Source: Pigmentiphaga daeguensis (GTDB taxonomy: Bacteria; Pseudomonadota; Gammaproteobacteria; Burkholderiales; Burkholderiaceae_B). Taken from it: 64,000 nt of DNA. This document shows, piece by piece, positions 1 through 8,023 of this stretch. The notes under the pieces were generated by a model that had not been told where the DNA came from, did not search any database, and was given only the letters and a program-made list of their open reading frames with translations. Location: NCBI RefSeq assembly GCF_039523035.1, contig NZ_BAAAEN010000006.1, positions 193,279 through 257,278 of the forward strand. Direction: 5' to 3'. The position numbers and the translations under genes were made by a program. Position 1 is the first letter of the stretch; the number at the start of each line of letters is the position of its first letter.

Positions 1-465
1 CTGGGCGATTCCCAGGGTGGCCTGCGGCAGCGTAAAGCCGGAACGCACGACGTAGGGCGACTGTTCGGTAATCATCGCGGTCGCGGCGGCCATCACGACC
101 ATGGGAATCTTGGCGCGGGTGGCGATGGGCGTGGTCGACAGCGCCAGCGGCGTCAGGCCGAAGCCCGCCAGCACGGCGACCCGGTCGTTGACCACCAGCT
201 CCTGCGCCAGGCGCTTGGTGGTGTCGGCGACGTTGGCGTCGTCCTTGACGATCAGCTCGATCTTCTTGCCGGCTACGGTGACGCCATGCTCGGCCATGTA
301 CAGGCGCACCGCCGCTTCGATCTGGCGGCCGGTGGAGGCGAACGGACCCGTCATGGGAAGGATCAGGCCGATCTTGACCACGTCCTGCGCATGGACAGGC
401 ATGGCGCCGGCGCCGGCCAGCATCAGTGCCGCGGCGACCTTGAGCAGGCTGCGTTTGTTGTTCAT
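1..465 (-). CDS. Branched-chain amino acid-type ABC transporter substrate-binding protein (partial)
   Basis: This is the first 155 codons of a periplasmic binding protein; the gene runs off the left edge. It begins with a Sec signal peptide (MNNKRSLLK, a hydrophobic stretch, then VHA-Q near residue 26). The mature protein opens with VVKIGLILPMTGPFAST, the typical start of the Peripla_BP_6 / LivJ family. A GAC-rich ligand-domain segment (KDDANVADTTKRLAQEL) follows. Such proteins bind amino acids or, in Alcaligenaceae, often aromatic or dicarboxylic acids, and deliver them to a Liv-type permease. The start at 465 follows AAGGAGACATC. The ligand cannot be read from the sequence. Confidence 0.88.
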   Translation of the reverse strand, partial: MNNKRSLLKVAAALMLAGAGAMPVHAQDVVKIGLILPMTGPFASTGRQIEAAVRLYMAEHGVTVAGKKIELIVKDDANVADTTKRLAQELVVNDRVAVLAGFGLTPLALSTTPIATRAKIPMVVMAAATAMITEQSPYVVRSGFTLPQATLGIAQ

Positions 466-616
466 GATGTCTCCTTGCTAAATCACCAGAAATGACGTCG
501 TTGAAAACCAGCGGCCACTCCATCGCGGCCCCTGAAAAGCGGCATAGCGTATCAGGTTGCAATCATCGGAAAACGGCAAAAACGGCTGTCCCCGGGTAAT
601 CCGCAAGCACGGGAAG

Positions 617-1399
617 TTATCGCGGTACGCGCCGGCGTATCAGGCGCGCGCCCGGGATCTGTTCGAAAGCATGCTGATTGCGCAAGACCGCCTGCATGTT
701 GCGGAAAGCGATGCGCGCATGTTCGCGCATGATCGCTTCGGCGCGCGCCCCTTCGCGGTTCTCGATCGCGGCCAGCACCATCCAATGCTGGTCCTGCGCG
801 ACGATCAGGCTCAGCCAGGCTTCTTCATCGTCCGCCTGCGCATGCAGAAACCCATTGGGGGAAGCGAAGGGCAGATTGGTGGCGCGCGCGATCTGGCGTT
901 CCAGCACGGCACTGCCGGGCAGATAGTGCAGCATCTGATGGAAGCGGCGATTCAATTCGATATAGCGCGACAAATCGGCCACGCCCTTGTCGCGCCGCGT
1001 GAGCGCCTTGTCGATATCGGCGAGGCAGTCGCGCATCGCGTCGAGGTCGGTTGCCGACACGCCGCGCTCGGCCGCCATGCGCGCGGCCAAACCTTCCATG
1101 GTGCCGCGCACCTCGATGGAATCGCGGATCTCCACTTCGGTGAAAGCCTTGACCGCATAGCCGCCGGAGGGAATCAGCTCCAGCAACCCTTCATCTTCCA
1201 GCCGCGCCATCGCGGCGCGGATGGGCGTGCGCGAAATGCCCAGCCGGTCGGCCACGCTGGGCTCGGACAAGCGGGCACCGGGAGTCAGCTCGCCGGAAAG
1301 TATCAGTTCACGCAGCCCGAGTTCCGCGGCGGTCGTCTGCGCCCCGCCCGACCGGACCTTGCCCTCGGGCCGCCCCGCAACCGCAACACGCTCGTTCAT
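617..1399 (-). CDS. GntR-family transcriptional regulator, FCD subfamily
   Basis: A 260-residue regulator. The N-terminal winged helix (about residues 22-90) contains LSEPSVADRLGISRTPIRAA, the recognition-helix region of GntR proteins. The all-helical FCD ligand domain (about 100-235) carries the metal-ligand pattern RRFHQML and a late H in MREHARIAF. FCD regulators are usually repressors released by an organic acid from the pathway they control. It lies upstream of, and in the same direction as, the binding-protein gene ending the window on the left, so it may regulate that transporter. A TGTATACA-type palindrome about 130 bp upstream is a plausible autoregulatory operator. Confidence 0.9.
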   Translation of the reverse strand: MNERVAVAGRPEGKVRSGGAQTTAAELGLRELILSGELTPGARLSEPSVADRLGISRTPIRAAMARLEDEGLLELIPSGGYAVKAFTEVEIRDSIEVRGTMEGLAARMAAERGVSATDLDAMRDCLADIDKALTRRDKGVADLSRYIELNRRFHQMLHYLPGSAVLERQIARATNLPFASPNGFLHAQADDEEAWLSLIVAQDQHWMVLAAIENREGARAEAIMREHARIAFRNMQAVLRNQHAFEQIPGARLIRRRVPR

Positions 1400-1789
1400 C
1401 GCCGCCCTCTGCCCAATACGCGGCAGGACGGCCGCGAACAGGACATCCGGCTACGCGGGGCGCCGCCGGCGCCGAAGAAACACCAGGGGGAAATCATCGT
1501 CTCCATGGACAGCCGTGACTGTTTTATTGGATACAGACTGTATACAGAGACATCGGGGAAGAACAAGAACTTTGTAGTCCCCCTAGGGAAAACTCGGGGC
1601 ACCGCGATGACACACGTTAAAGTTGTCCATCTTTTGTTCGATCATGCGCACGGCGTGCACGACCTGGTCGGGTCCGTATCCTGGTCATGCCCACTGGCCG
1701 CCGCTACGAGGACCAGCGCAGATCGATTCCTCGAGCATGAACACTGGTCAACACGATCCAGAAACGAAATCCGGCCCGAGGCCGAAGCA
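1400..1789. other. Intergenic region upstream of the GntR gene
   Basis: 390 bases with no recognisable gene. The left part holds the probable promoter and operator of the GntR gene, including an AT-richer stretch around 1520-1570. The right part, next to the Rpn-type nuclease stop codon, shows a short minus-strand open stretch (about 1583-1690, reading PGYGPDQVVHAVRMIEQKM) that looks protein-like but has no start and no family I recognise; it may be a gene remnant. Confidence 0.4.
1531..1547. promoter_or_regulatory. Putative FCD-GntR operator (overlapping palindromes)
   Basis: Two overlapping inverted repeats: ATACAGACTGTAT (6-bp arms around one base) and the perfect palindrome CTGTATACAG. 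The TGTATACA core resembles operators bound by FCD-type GntR proteins. It lies upstream of the GntR gene. Binding by that protein is inferred. Confidence 0.45.
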
Positions 1790-2860
1790 TCAGGCGCGGA
1801 AGACCTCGTCCAAGCCAGGGGCGTCGAGCACGTTCAGCGCCCATGTTTCCAGTTCGGCCGCTTTGGCAGTGCGGATGCGCTGCACGATGCTCGTGTCCAC
1901 CGGGCCGAAACGCCGCTGGATCTGACGCAGCAGCAGGTCGGCCTGCCCTTCCACGCGTCCCTCCGAACGACCTGCCTGCAAGCCTTGTTCCAATCCCTGC
2001 TGCATCCCTTTCTTGATGCCCCACTTCTCGGCCGTAGAAACAAACGCCATTTTCTTTTCCTCCGACAAGTTCGCCACCGCCTGCAAGAATTCAGGCTCCA
2101 TATCCTCGGGCAAGGCAATCAGCCAATCGATCAACCGGTAGATCCGGCCCGCCAGGACCCGATCGTAGCCGTAAAGCCGCAGCTTCCGGACCAGCGCGAG
2201 CTTGGGGCCCAGCCGCGTGCGCTTGTCCCGGTGCCGGTTGGCCTGCAGCTGTGCCATGATGATAACGGCAAAGGGGTTCGTGGGGGCCAGGGTTTCCAGT
2301 ACTTCCCAGCGGTCCCGCCACCCTTCCAATTCTACGACGGGGAAGGTGAAGTGGACTCCCTGGCCCAGGTATTCGTCGGTATGGACCAGACGGTCGCCCA
2401 CCCCCCGGCCTTCGAGCAGCATGCCCAGGCTGTACAGCGGCGGCGGCAGTTCGGCGCCGTGCCGGCGCATCTCGCTGACTTGAATCCGATGGCGGTATTC
2501 CGCCATCCGCCAGGCGAATACCCGCCGGGCCTTGACGCCCGGCGCACGCCGTTCGACTTCCACGTGGATCAGCAGCCAGGCATCGGCGCCGGAACTCAGC
2601 CGCAGCCGCGCCAGCTTGTCCACGAAGCGCCGGCCCCGCTTGCCCTGCGGAACGAGGGCTTGCAGCTCTTTGTCCAGGAACTGCGCCGGCACCGTCCCGT
2701 CGATCCGCGCATGCAGGTCGGGCGCGAGCAGGGCCAGGGCCGGCAGCAGATACAGGTCGAGGGCTTCTTTCCAGGGACTGTCGTGGTCGTCCACGACGGC
2801 CGCTGGCGGATCACTTGCACGATCGTTCTCAGCGGCGGCGTAAGGTGGGTCGTCGGGCAT
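1790..2860 (-). CDS. Rpn-family (YhgA-like) PD-(D/E)XK nuclease / putative transposase with DUF4351 tail
   Basis: A 356-residue protein. The N-terminal half (about 30-240) resembles the Rpn/YhgA family: a D/E-rich nuclease-like core with ARIDGTVPAQFLDKELQAL, then FVDKLARLRLSSGADAWLL and IHVEVERR, matching the E-x-E/Q strand of PD-(D/E)XK folds. The C-terminal 55 residues (LLLRQIQRRFGPVD and LETWALNVLDAPGLDEVF) are a typical DUF4351 domain. A charged, glycine-rich linker (KKGMQQGLEQGLQAGRSEG) joins them. Family members are DNA endonucleases reported to stimulate RecA-independent recombination; they spread horizontally and are often strain-specific. It stands alone between unrelated genes. Confidence 0.8.
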   Translation of the reverse strand: MPDDPPYAAAENDRASDPPAAVVDDHDSPWKEALDLYLLPALALLAPDLHARIDGTVPAQFLDKELQALVPQGKRGRRFVDKLARLRLSSGADAWLLIHVEVERRAPGVKARRVFAWRMAEYRHRIQVSEMRRHGAELPPPLYSLGMLLEGRGVGDRLVHTDEYLGQGVHFTFPVVELEGWRDRWEVLETLAPTNPFAVIIMAQLQANRHRDKRTRLGPKLALVRKLRLYGYDRVLAGRIYRLIDWLIALPEDMEPEFLQAVANLSEEKKMAFVSTAEKWGIKKGMQQGLEQGLQAGRSEGRVEGQADLLLRQIQRRFGPVDTSIVQRIRTAKAAELETWALNVLDAPGLDEVFRA

Positions 2861-3227
2861 GAAAGGCGGCGTCCGAATGCGGAAGGCGCCATTCTGGGCA
2901 GGCTTCGCCAGCGCCGCCAGACCGGGAACTACGCACGGCTCGATGTGCCTCGCACGTTCCCTGGCCTAACAAGCCCGCATCCCACCACCACTCGTTGTCC
3001 CAATTGCCATAGTTGTTCCAGCCAACTACCGCAACATCTTCAAGACAATCCGTATGCGAGAACGATTGCCTCGTTCACCATGCCGACGCGCTGGTGGTTT
3101 CTAGCGGGCAGGATCCGCGCCCCATGACCAGGGCATTCGGGACGGCACCCTGCCGCCCCAAGGCGGGCCCACCCCTCTCGGGGGGTGGAGCCACCCTTCC
3201 AGGCGCGCGCATCAGCGCGCAGGCGGC
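2861..3227. other. Intergenic region between amtB and the Rpn-type gene
   Basis: 367 bases without a supportable gene. Next to the amtB stop it contains two GC-rich hairpins (3205-3220, and 3169-3188 with CCACCCC/GGGGTGG arms) that could end the torF-glnK-amtB transcript. The rest (about 2880-3130) has low coding potential in all frames. Confidence 0.45.
3205..3220 (-). terminator. Possible terminator hairpin after amtB
   Basis: GCGCGC-ATCA-GCGCGC, a perfect 6-bp GC stem starting 7 bases past the amtB stop. A second stem follows at 3169-3188. Neither has a T-tract, so factor-independent termination is uncertain. Confidence 0.3.
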
Positions 3228-4562
3228 CTACGAATGATAGGCACTTTCCCCATGAGTCGTGATGTCCAGGCCTTCGCGCTCTTCCTCTTCGGGCACGCGC
3301 AGTCCGAGCAAGGCATCGGCGATCTTGTAGGCGATCAGGGAGACGATGGTGGTCCAGACGATGGTGATGACCACGGCTTCGATCTGCACCCACAGCTGTC
3401 CCATGATGGTCACGCCGTCCACGCCTGGGCCGCCCAGGACCTTGGCATTGAAGATGCCGGTCAGCAACGCGCCGACGATGCCGCCCACGCCATGGACGCC
3501 GAACACGTCGAGCGAGTCGTCCGCCTTGAGCATGCGCTTCAGGCCATTGACGCCCCAGACGCAGATCACGCCGGCGGCAATACCGATGACCAGGGCGCCG
3601 ACGGGACCGACCACGCCCGCCGCCGGGGTCACGCCCACCAGGCCGGCCACCGCGCCGGAGGCGCCGCCGAGCATGGAGGGACGGCCCTTGACGGCCCATT
3701 CCGTGAAGACCCACGCCAGAACGGCGCCAGCGGTGGCGATCAAGGTGTTCATGAAGGCCAGCGCGGCGACGTTGCCGGCGGTCAGGGCCGAGCCGGCGTT
3801 GAAGCCGAACCAGCCCACCCACAGCAGCGAAGCGCCGATCATGGTCATCGGCAGGCTATGGGGCGACAGCGCTTCCTTGCCGAAGCCGATGCGCTTGCCG
3901 ATCACGTAGGCGCCGACCAGTCCGGCCACGCCGGCATTGATGTGCACCACCGTGCCGCCGGCGAAGTCCAGCGCGCCGCGGGCGAACAGGAAGCCCTGGG
4001 TTTCGCCGCCGAACCACACCATGTGGGCGATGGGAACGTAGGCGAAAGTGAACCACAGCACCATGAACAGCAGCACGGCCGAGAAACGGGCGCGTTCGGC
4101 GAAAGCGCCGACGATCAGCGCGCACGTGATGCCGGCGAACGTAGCCTGGAAGGCGGCGAAGCTCATCTCGGGCACGGTGCCGGACAGCGGGAACGCCCCG
4201 GTTTCGGCATCGAACAGGCCTTTGAGGAACAGGCGATCGAGACCACCGAAGAAAGCATTGCCATCGGTGAAAGCCAGCGAGTAGCCGTAGATGAACCACA
4301 GGACCACGATCAACGAGAATACGACCAGGACCTGCATCAACACCGATAGCATGTTCTTGCTACGGACCAGGCCGCCATAGAACAGGGCCAGGCCGGGAAC
4401 GACCATCAGCAGGACGAGGATGGTGGACGTGCTCAGCCAGGCGACGTCAGCGCCCACCAGTGCCGGAGCTTCCTCCGCCAGCGCCGGACCGGCAAACAAA
4501 GCCAGCACCAGCGCCAGTCCCGCCCCGAGTGCCTTGAATAAAGAAGAATGCATTGTTTTCAT
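3228..4562 (-). CDS. amtB: Ammonium transporter AmtB
   Basis: A 444-residue inner-membrane ammonium channel of the Amt/MEP/Rh family. It has a cleavable signal (to about residue 29, ALAEE) and eleven membrane helices. Family signatures are visible: LFYGGLVRSKNMLSV, the pore region FAGGTVVHINAGVAGLVGA with the first conserved pore histidine, and VFGVHGVGGIVGALLTG with the second. Length is usual for the family. It is the last gene of a torF-glnK-amtB operon, 15 bases after glnK, as in many proteobacteria where the PII protein GlnK gates AmtB by plugging its cytoplasmic face. Expression under nitrogen limitation from the upstream sigma-54 promoter is likely. Confidence 0.97.
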   Translation of the reverse strand: MKTMHSSLFKALGAGLALVLALFAGPALAEEAPALVGADVAWLSTSTILVLLMVVPGLALFYGGLVRSKNMLSVLMQVLVVFSLIVVLWFIYGYSLAFTDGNAFFGGLDRLFLKGLFDAETGAFPLSGTVPEMSFAAFQATFAGITCALIVGAFAERARFSAVLLFMVLWFTFAYVPIAHMVWFGGETQGFLFARGALDFAGGTVVHINAGVAGLVGAYVIGKRIGFGKEALSPHSLPMTMIGASLLWVGWFGFNAGSALTAGNVAALAFMNTLIATAGAVLAWVFTEWAVKGRPSMLGGASGAVAGLVGVTPAAGVVGPVGALVIGIAAGVICVWGVNGLKRMLKADDSLDVFGVHGVGGIVGALLTGIFNAKVLGGPGVDGVTIMGQLWVQIEAVVITIVWTTIVSLIAYKIADALLGLRVPEEEEREGLDITTHGESAYHS

Positions 4563-4577
4563 TTTTGAATCGTCCTA

Positions 4578-4916
4578 TCAGAGGGCGTCCTTGCCGGTTT
4601 CGCCGGTACGAATACGGATGACCTGTTCCAGCGGGAAGACGAAAACCTTGCCATCGCCGATCTTGCCGGTGCGCGCCGAGTTTTCGATGGCTTCGATGGC
4701 GCTGTCGACCAGGTCGTCCTCCAGCGCGATCTCCACCTTGACCTTGGGCAGGAAGTCGACCACGTATTCGGCGCCGCGATAGAGTTCAGTATGGCCTTTC
4801 TGTCGGCCGAAGCCTTTGATTTCGGTAACGGTAATGCCCTGGACCCCGATGCCGGAGAGGGCTTCGCGTACCTCGTCAAGCTTGAACGGCTTGATGATTG
4901 CAGTGATGAGTTTCAT
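4578..4916 (-). CDS. glnK: Nitrogen regulatory protein P-II (GlnK)
   Basis: A 112-residue PII signalling protein that senses 2-oxoglutarate and ATP/ADP and regulates AmtB and the NtrB/GlnE system. It begins MKLITAIIKPFKLDEVREAL and carries the uridylylation-site motif ELYRGAEYVVDFLPK with Tyr51 in the T-loop. GKIGDGKVFV is the conserved nucleotide-binding B-loop segment. I chose the ATG at 4916 rather than one four codons upstream because canonical PII proteins start MKLI and a GGGG Shine-Dalgarno lies 6 bases ahead. Linkage to amtB argues for GlnK rather than GlnB. Confidence 0.96.
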   Translation of the reverse strand: MKLITAIIKPFKLDEVREALSGIGVQGITVTEIKGFGRQKGHTELYRGAEYVVDFLPKVKVEIALEDDLVDSAIEAIENSARTGKIGDGKVFVFPLEQVIRIRTGETGKDAL

Positions 4917-4990
4917 GACGAACCCCATATGTTGACGAATCGAAATGGCTGACCGGTGGACCGGTGGACGGCGCGAAGCCGTCTCCGGGG

Positions 4991-5713
4991 TCAGAACGCT
5001 TTGCTCAGGCCCAGCACGGCGCCGAAGCGGCCGGCATTCTTGCCCTTGTTGGTAATAATCCAGTCCTTCTTGCTGGTCGTCACCAGCGACAGGCCCAGCA
5101 GCCAGCCGTCCAGGTCCTTGGTCACGCCGGCCTTGTAGTCGACGTAGTGGTCCAGGCCGGTGGCGTCGTTCTTCAGCTTCTGGTAGCCGACGTGCGCATT
5201 GGCGCCCCAGCCGTTGCCCAGATCGAAAGCGGCCCCCAGGTCCAGGTAGTAGTTGTTCTTGCTATCCGGCGCGCCGAAGAAATCGGTCATGCCGTGCGAA
5301 TACTTCAAGGTGAAGGGCCCCCAGCCCACGGCGCCGTACAGCTCGAAATTATCGATGGTGCTGCCGTTCAGCTTGGAACCCGGGTAGTAGTAGTACAGGC
5401 CGCCCACGTCGAAGTTGAAGTCTTCATACGAGAACTTGTAGCCGCCGTAGAAATCCATTTCGAGATTGCCACCGCTGAACAGGTCGCTATCGACATTGGA
5501 GTTCCAGTTGCCCAGGTAGAGGCCGGACTTGTGGGCGAAATCGAAACCGCCCTGGAAAGCCGGCTTGAGATTGGTCTGGCTGAAACCGCGGAACCGGTAG
5601 TCGCTGAACAGGCCCGCGTTGCCCGTAAAGGTGTAGTCGGGTTCGGGATCGGCCGCGACAGCGGCCGACGTTGCACACAAGGCCAGAGCAGTTGCAAGCA
5701 AGGTCTTCTTCAT
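4991..5713 (-). CDS. TorF-family putative outer-membrane porin
   Basis: A 240-residue outer-membrane beta-barrel with a clean signal peptide (MKKTLLATALALCATSAAVA, cleaved before ADPEPD). Alternating aromatic/polar strands such as FTGNAGLFSDYRFRGFSQTN fit the TIGR02001 (TorF/Gcw_chp) family, and it ends in Phe (GLSKAF), the usual C-terminal signature for barrel insertion. This family is regularly found directly before glnK-amtB in Betaproteobacteria, suggesting a role in ammonium or small nitrogen-compound passage under nitrogen limitation. It is the promoter-proximal gene here, about 90 bp from a sigma-54 promoter. The solute is not known from sequence. Confidence 0.9.
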   Translation of the reverse strand: MKKTLLATALALCATSAAVAADPEPDYTFTGNAGLFSDYRFRGFSQTNLKPAFQGGFDFAHKSGLYLGNWNSNVDSDLFSGGNLEMDFYGGYKFSYEDFNFDVGGLYYYYPGSKLNGSTIDNFELYGAVGWGPFTLKYSHGMTDFFGAPDSKNNYYLDLGAAFDLGNGWGANAHVGYQKLKNDATGLDHYVDYKAGVTKDLDGWLLGLSLVTTSKKDWIITNKGKNAGRFGAVLGLSKAF

Positions 5714-5803
5714 GATGGGTTCCGTTAAACGGGTTGATCTGCCATCCAGTGCGTGGGTGGCGCAGCTGGCGAAAACAAACGTCCGGGTCCGACGCTGTTA
5801 CTG

Positions 5804-5820
5804 AGCATTTCCCGTGCCAA
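5804..5820 (-). promoter_or_regulatory. Sigma-54 promoter of torF-glnK-amtB
   Basis: Read on the minus strand: TTGGCACGGGAAATGCT. It has the invariant GG and GC dinucleotides with exactly 10 bases between them and matches the TGGCAC-N5-TTGC consensus closely. It lies about 90 bp upstream of the torF start in the right orientation, so NtrC-dependent activation of the operon is likely. Confidence 0.8.
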
Positions 5821-5839
5821 CTTGCTTTCCCCATGGAAT

Positions 5840-5919
5840 GCACCAATCCAGGACCCCTGTCGAACCGATTTGGTGCACGTTGGATACGACGAGGAAAAGC
5901 TCGCACCAATAGGCGGCGC
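5840..5919. promoter_or_regulatory. Putative NtrC enhancer half-sites
   Basis: Three GCACCA/TGGTGC half-sites (GCACCAAT at 5840 and 5903, TTGGTGCA at 5870) lie 20-115 bp upstream of the sigma-54 promoter. The one at 5903-5919 (GCACCA-N5-CGGCGC) approaches a full NtrC dyad. Position and spacing suit an enhancer; occupancy is inferred. Confidence 0.5.
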
Positions 5920-5982
5920 ATACGCTTTTGCTGCAGCCGGACTACACTAGAAACCGGCAGCCCGTATTTGAGGAAACAGAAC

Positions 5983-6249
5983 ATGATCAACCGCAACGAC
6001 TGGTTCGAAGACCTGCAAAAGAACATCTCCGACCTGATCGCCCGCAGCCCGGCGGCCGACATCGAACGCAACGTCAAGGGTTTCCTGGGCCAGACCTTCA
6101 CCCGGCTCGACCTGATCACGCGCGAGGAATTCGATATCCAGGCCGAACTGCTGGCGCGCACGCGCGCGAAGGTGGATGCGCTGGAAGCGCAGGTACAGGC
6201 GTTGGAGGCGCGGGTGATCGCGCTAGAGAATCGATCGTCGCAAAGTTGA
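5983..6249 (+). CDS. ubiK: Ubiquinone biosynthesis accessory factor UbiK (YqiC/BMFP family)
   Basis: An 88-residue small protein. The first half has FEDLQKNISDLIARSPAADI and VKGFLGQTFTRLDLITREEF, the conserved BMFP (UbiK/YqiC) core. The second half is a heptad-repeat coiled coil (VDALEAQVQALEARVIALE) that trimerises in characterised members. UbiK is an accessory factor for aerobic ubiquinone synthesis. It is divergent from torF-glnK-amtB, an arrangement common in Betaproteobacteria. An AGGAAACAGAAC ribosome-binding region precedes the ATG. A strong hairpin follows the stop codon immediately. Confidence 0.92.
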   Translation: MINRNDWFEDLQKNISDLIARSPAADIERNVKGFLGQTFTRLDLITREEFDIQAELLARTRAKVDALEAQVQALEARVIALENRSSQS

Positions 6250-6280
6250 TGGGAATGCCCCGTTGCGGGGCATTCCCATC
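6248..6280 (+). terminator. Hairpin terminator after ubiK
   Basis: Perfect 15-bp inverted repeat (GATGGGAATGCCCCG, loop TTG, then its complement) overlapping the ubiK stop codon. There is no T-tract, so it may stabilise mRNA or act with Rho. Confidence 0.55.
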
Positions 6281-6416
6281 ATGAACAAAGCGCGGTGCAG
6301 GAGAAGCGCCCAGACTAGCGGTTACGACACCGGCCGCCGGCGCATTCGCGATATGGCCGGCGCACCGGCCATCTGACTCTTCGGCAGAACGCGCGGGGCC
6401 GCAGATCTGGTTTGCT

Positions 6417-7361
6417 TCAGGTAAACACGCTCAGGAATTTATCATTGAGCTTGCGGTCGTGATAGAAAATCCCCGTGCCGAGCTGGTCATCCGTCCAGGT
6501 AATTACCGGACGATCCGGGTACCAGGTATACCCGCCCGCGAACACCTCGTTGCGGTTGCCGCTGGGATCGAAGAAATACACCGTCTCGCCCCGTGTGATG
6601 CCGTGCCGCGTCGGCCCGATGTCCAGCGACACCCGCCGCTTGGAAATGATGTCCGCCGCCTTGAGCACCTCGCCCCAGTTGTCCAGCAGGAACGAGACGT
6701 GGTGCAGCTTGTTCTTGACCGGCTGGCGGATGAAGGCCACGTCGTGCGCCTTGTTCGAGCAGCTCAGGAACACGCCTATCATCAGCTTGCCGCCATCGGC
6801 CACCACCTTTTCTGAAAGGCCGAAGCCCAGCACGTCGGTGAACAGCTGGTACGTGCCGTCCAGGTCGTCCCCGTACAGCAGACAGTGATCGAAGGAGCGG
6901 GGCGCCATGCCCTTCAGGCCGTCGGGCCAAGGGTCCGGGTTCTCGTAGCCGGTGGCGCACCCGGTCACTTCGCGATGGGCATACAGTTCCATCACGTGCC
7001 CCGTCGGAATGGTGAAGCGAAAGCGCTTGCCGGTCTTGGGATGCTCGCCGGCCTCGATCCAGCCCATCCCGGTGGCCAGGCCGCTGGCCTGCACGTCGGC
7101 CGACAGCTTCTCCAGCGTCGCCTCCGAATCGACCTTCCAGCCCATGTAGTCCATGCCCGACTCGTCGGCCTCGCGCAGCACCACGCTGTGGTGATCGGAC
7201 TCGTCCCAGCCCTTCAGAAACACGCGCGGGCTGCCGTCGGCAGCGGTGTCGCGCGCCATCTCCTGCAAACCTATCGTATCCACGTAGTGCTTTACCGCCG
7301 GCTCCAGTTCGAGCACGCGTATGCTGACGTGCCCGGGCCTCAGTACCCCAGTGATTGCCAT
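6417..7361 (-). CDS. Catechol 2,3-dioxygenase (extradiol, vicinal oxygen chelate family)
   Basis: A 314-residue type I extradiol dioxygenase that opens catechol-type rings next to the diol (meta cleavage). It has two VOC repeats. Probable Fe(II) ligands fit the XylE pattern: His159 (SFDHC), His220 or 221 (LHHVSF) and Glu272 (GNRNEVFAGG). Size matches XylE/DmpB (307 residues). The chosen ATG at 7361 has AAGGAGACACAT upstream and gives the family start MAITGVLRPGHVSIRV. It follows a XylT-type ferredoxin gene by 13 bases, the usual pairing for XylE-type enzymes. Other meta-pathway enzymes are 35-42 kb away, so the substrate (catechol or an alkylcatechol) is not fixed by context. Confidence 0.93.
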   Translation of the reverse strand: MAITGVLRPGHVSIRVLELEPAVKHYVDTIGLQEMARDTAADGSPRVFLKGWDESDHHSVVLREADESGMDYMGWKVDSEATLEKLSADVQASGLATGMGWIEAGEHPKTGKRFRFTIPTGHVMELYAHREVTGCATGYENPDPWPDGLKGMAPRSFDHCLLYGDDLDGTYQLFTDVLGFGLSEKVVADGGKLMIGVFLSCSNKAHDVAFIRQPVKNKLHHVSFLLDNWGEVLKAADIISKRRVSLDIGPTRHGITRGETVYFFDPSGNRNEVFAGGYTWYPDRPVITWTDDQLGTGIFYHDRKLNDKFLSVFT

Positions 7362-7374
7362 ATGTGTCTCCTTT

Positions 7375-7749
7375 TCACACACGATATTCGTTGGAGGACG
7401 GCGATCGGTCCTCGCACGTCTCTCCGTCCAAATCTTCTTCGGCCTGCTGTGCCAAGCGCCGGGTCGCCGCTCCCACCGCTTCGAGCACGACGTCGCTCCG
7501 CGGATAGGTCCTGCATGCGAGCGCGATCCGACGCGCCTGCTCCTCCTCGCTGACACAGGCCCGGCTCATCTTGCCGGCTCGGTATTCCCCCGACCGAACA
7601 TGCACTTTGCAGATGCCGCAACCACCGCCACGACACCCAATCGGAATGCCCTTCCGTCCGAGCGCCTCCATGCCCGCCAGCAAGGTCTGGTCTTCCCGGC
7701 AGGGATACGATTCGCCGCAATTGGCGATATGAACCTCATGCTGCTTCAC
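7375..7749 (-). CDS. XylT-type 2Fe-2S ferredoxin (reactivates catechol 2,3-dioxygenase)
   Basis: A plant-type [2Fe-2S] ferredoxin of about 124 residues. Cluster ligands are Cys39, Cys44 and Cys47 in GCRGGGCGICKV and Cys79 in ALACRTYPRSD. The opening EVHIANCGESYPCREDQTLL resembles XylT/DmpQ/NahT proteins, which re-reduce the oxidised iron of catechol 2,3-dioxygenase. Its position directly before such a gene supports this. The start is uncertain: GTG at 7749 gives the usual family length, while an ATG at 7854 would add 35 unconserved residues and overlap other sequence. No strong Shine-Dalgarno is seen at either. Confidence 0.82.
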   Translation of the reverse strand: MKQHEVHIANCGESYPCREDQTLLAGMEALGRKGIPIGCRGGGCGICKVHVRSGEYRAGKMSRACVSEEEQARRIALACRTYPRSDVVLEAVGAATRRLAQQAEEDLDGETCEDRSPSSNEYRV

Positions 7750-8023
7750 CAGGTCTTGTGGCACCAGGCGCTCCGTCCCTCGATCAATGAACAGGAATTC
7801 TGTTCTTGTACACCCTTTGGACCCGCTGATAGAAGCTCCACCGGCGCATCGCAAGGCGCGCCCGCCAGCACTGTGGCTGCCACAAAGAAAGGGCGACGGG
7901 ATGCGGACGGAGCTTGCTTGGCAGCTCCCTAAATTCCATTCGAGTCATGCGGAGCCGTTCGCCCATGTTCCGGATGCCGTCCGGCTCGTTCCTCTGCAGC
8001 TGCTCATTGCGTTCCCGGCTAAG

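Noticed and set aside
557..3127. Very long plus-strand open frame (856 codons)
   Set aside because: It is antisense to the GntR and Rpn-type genes, runs across their intergenic region, has no family motif and shows the biased composition of a high-GC shadow frame.
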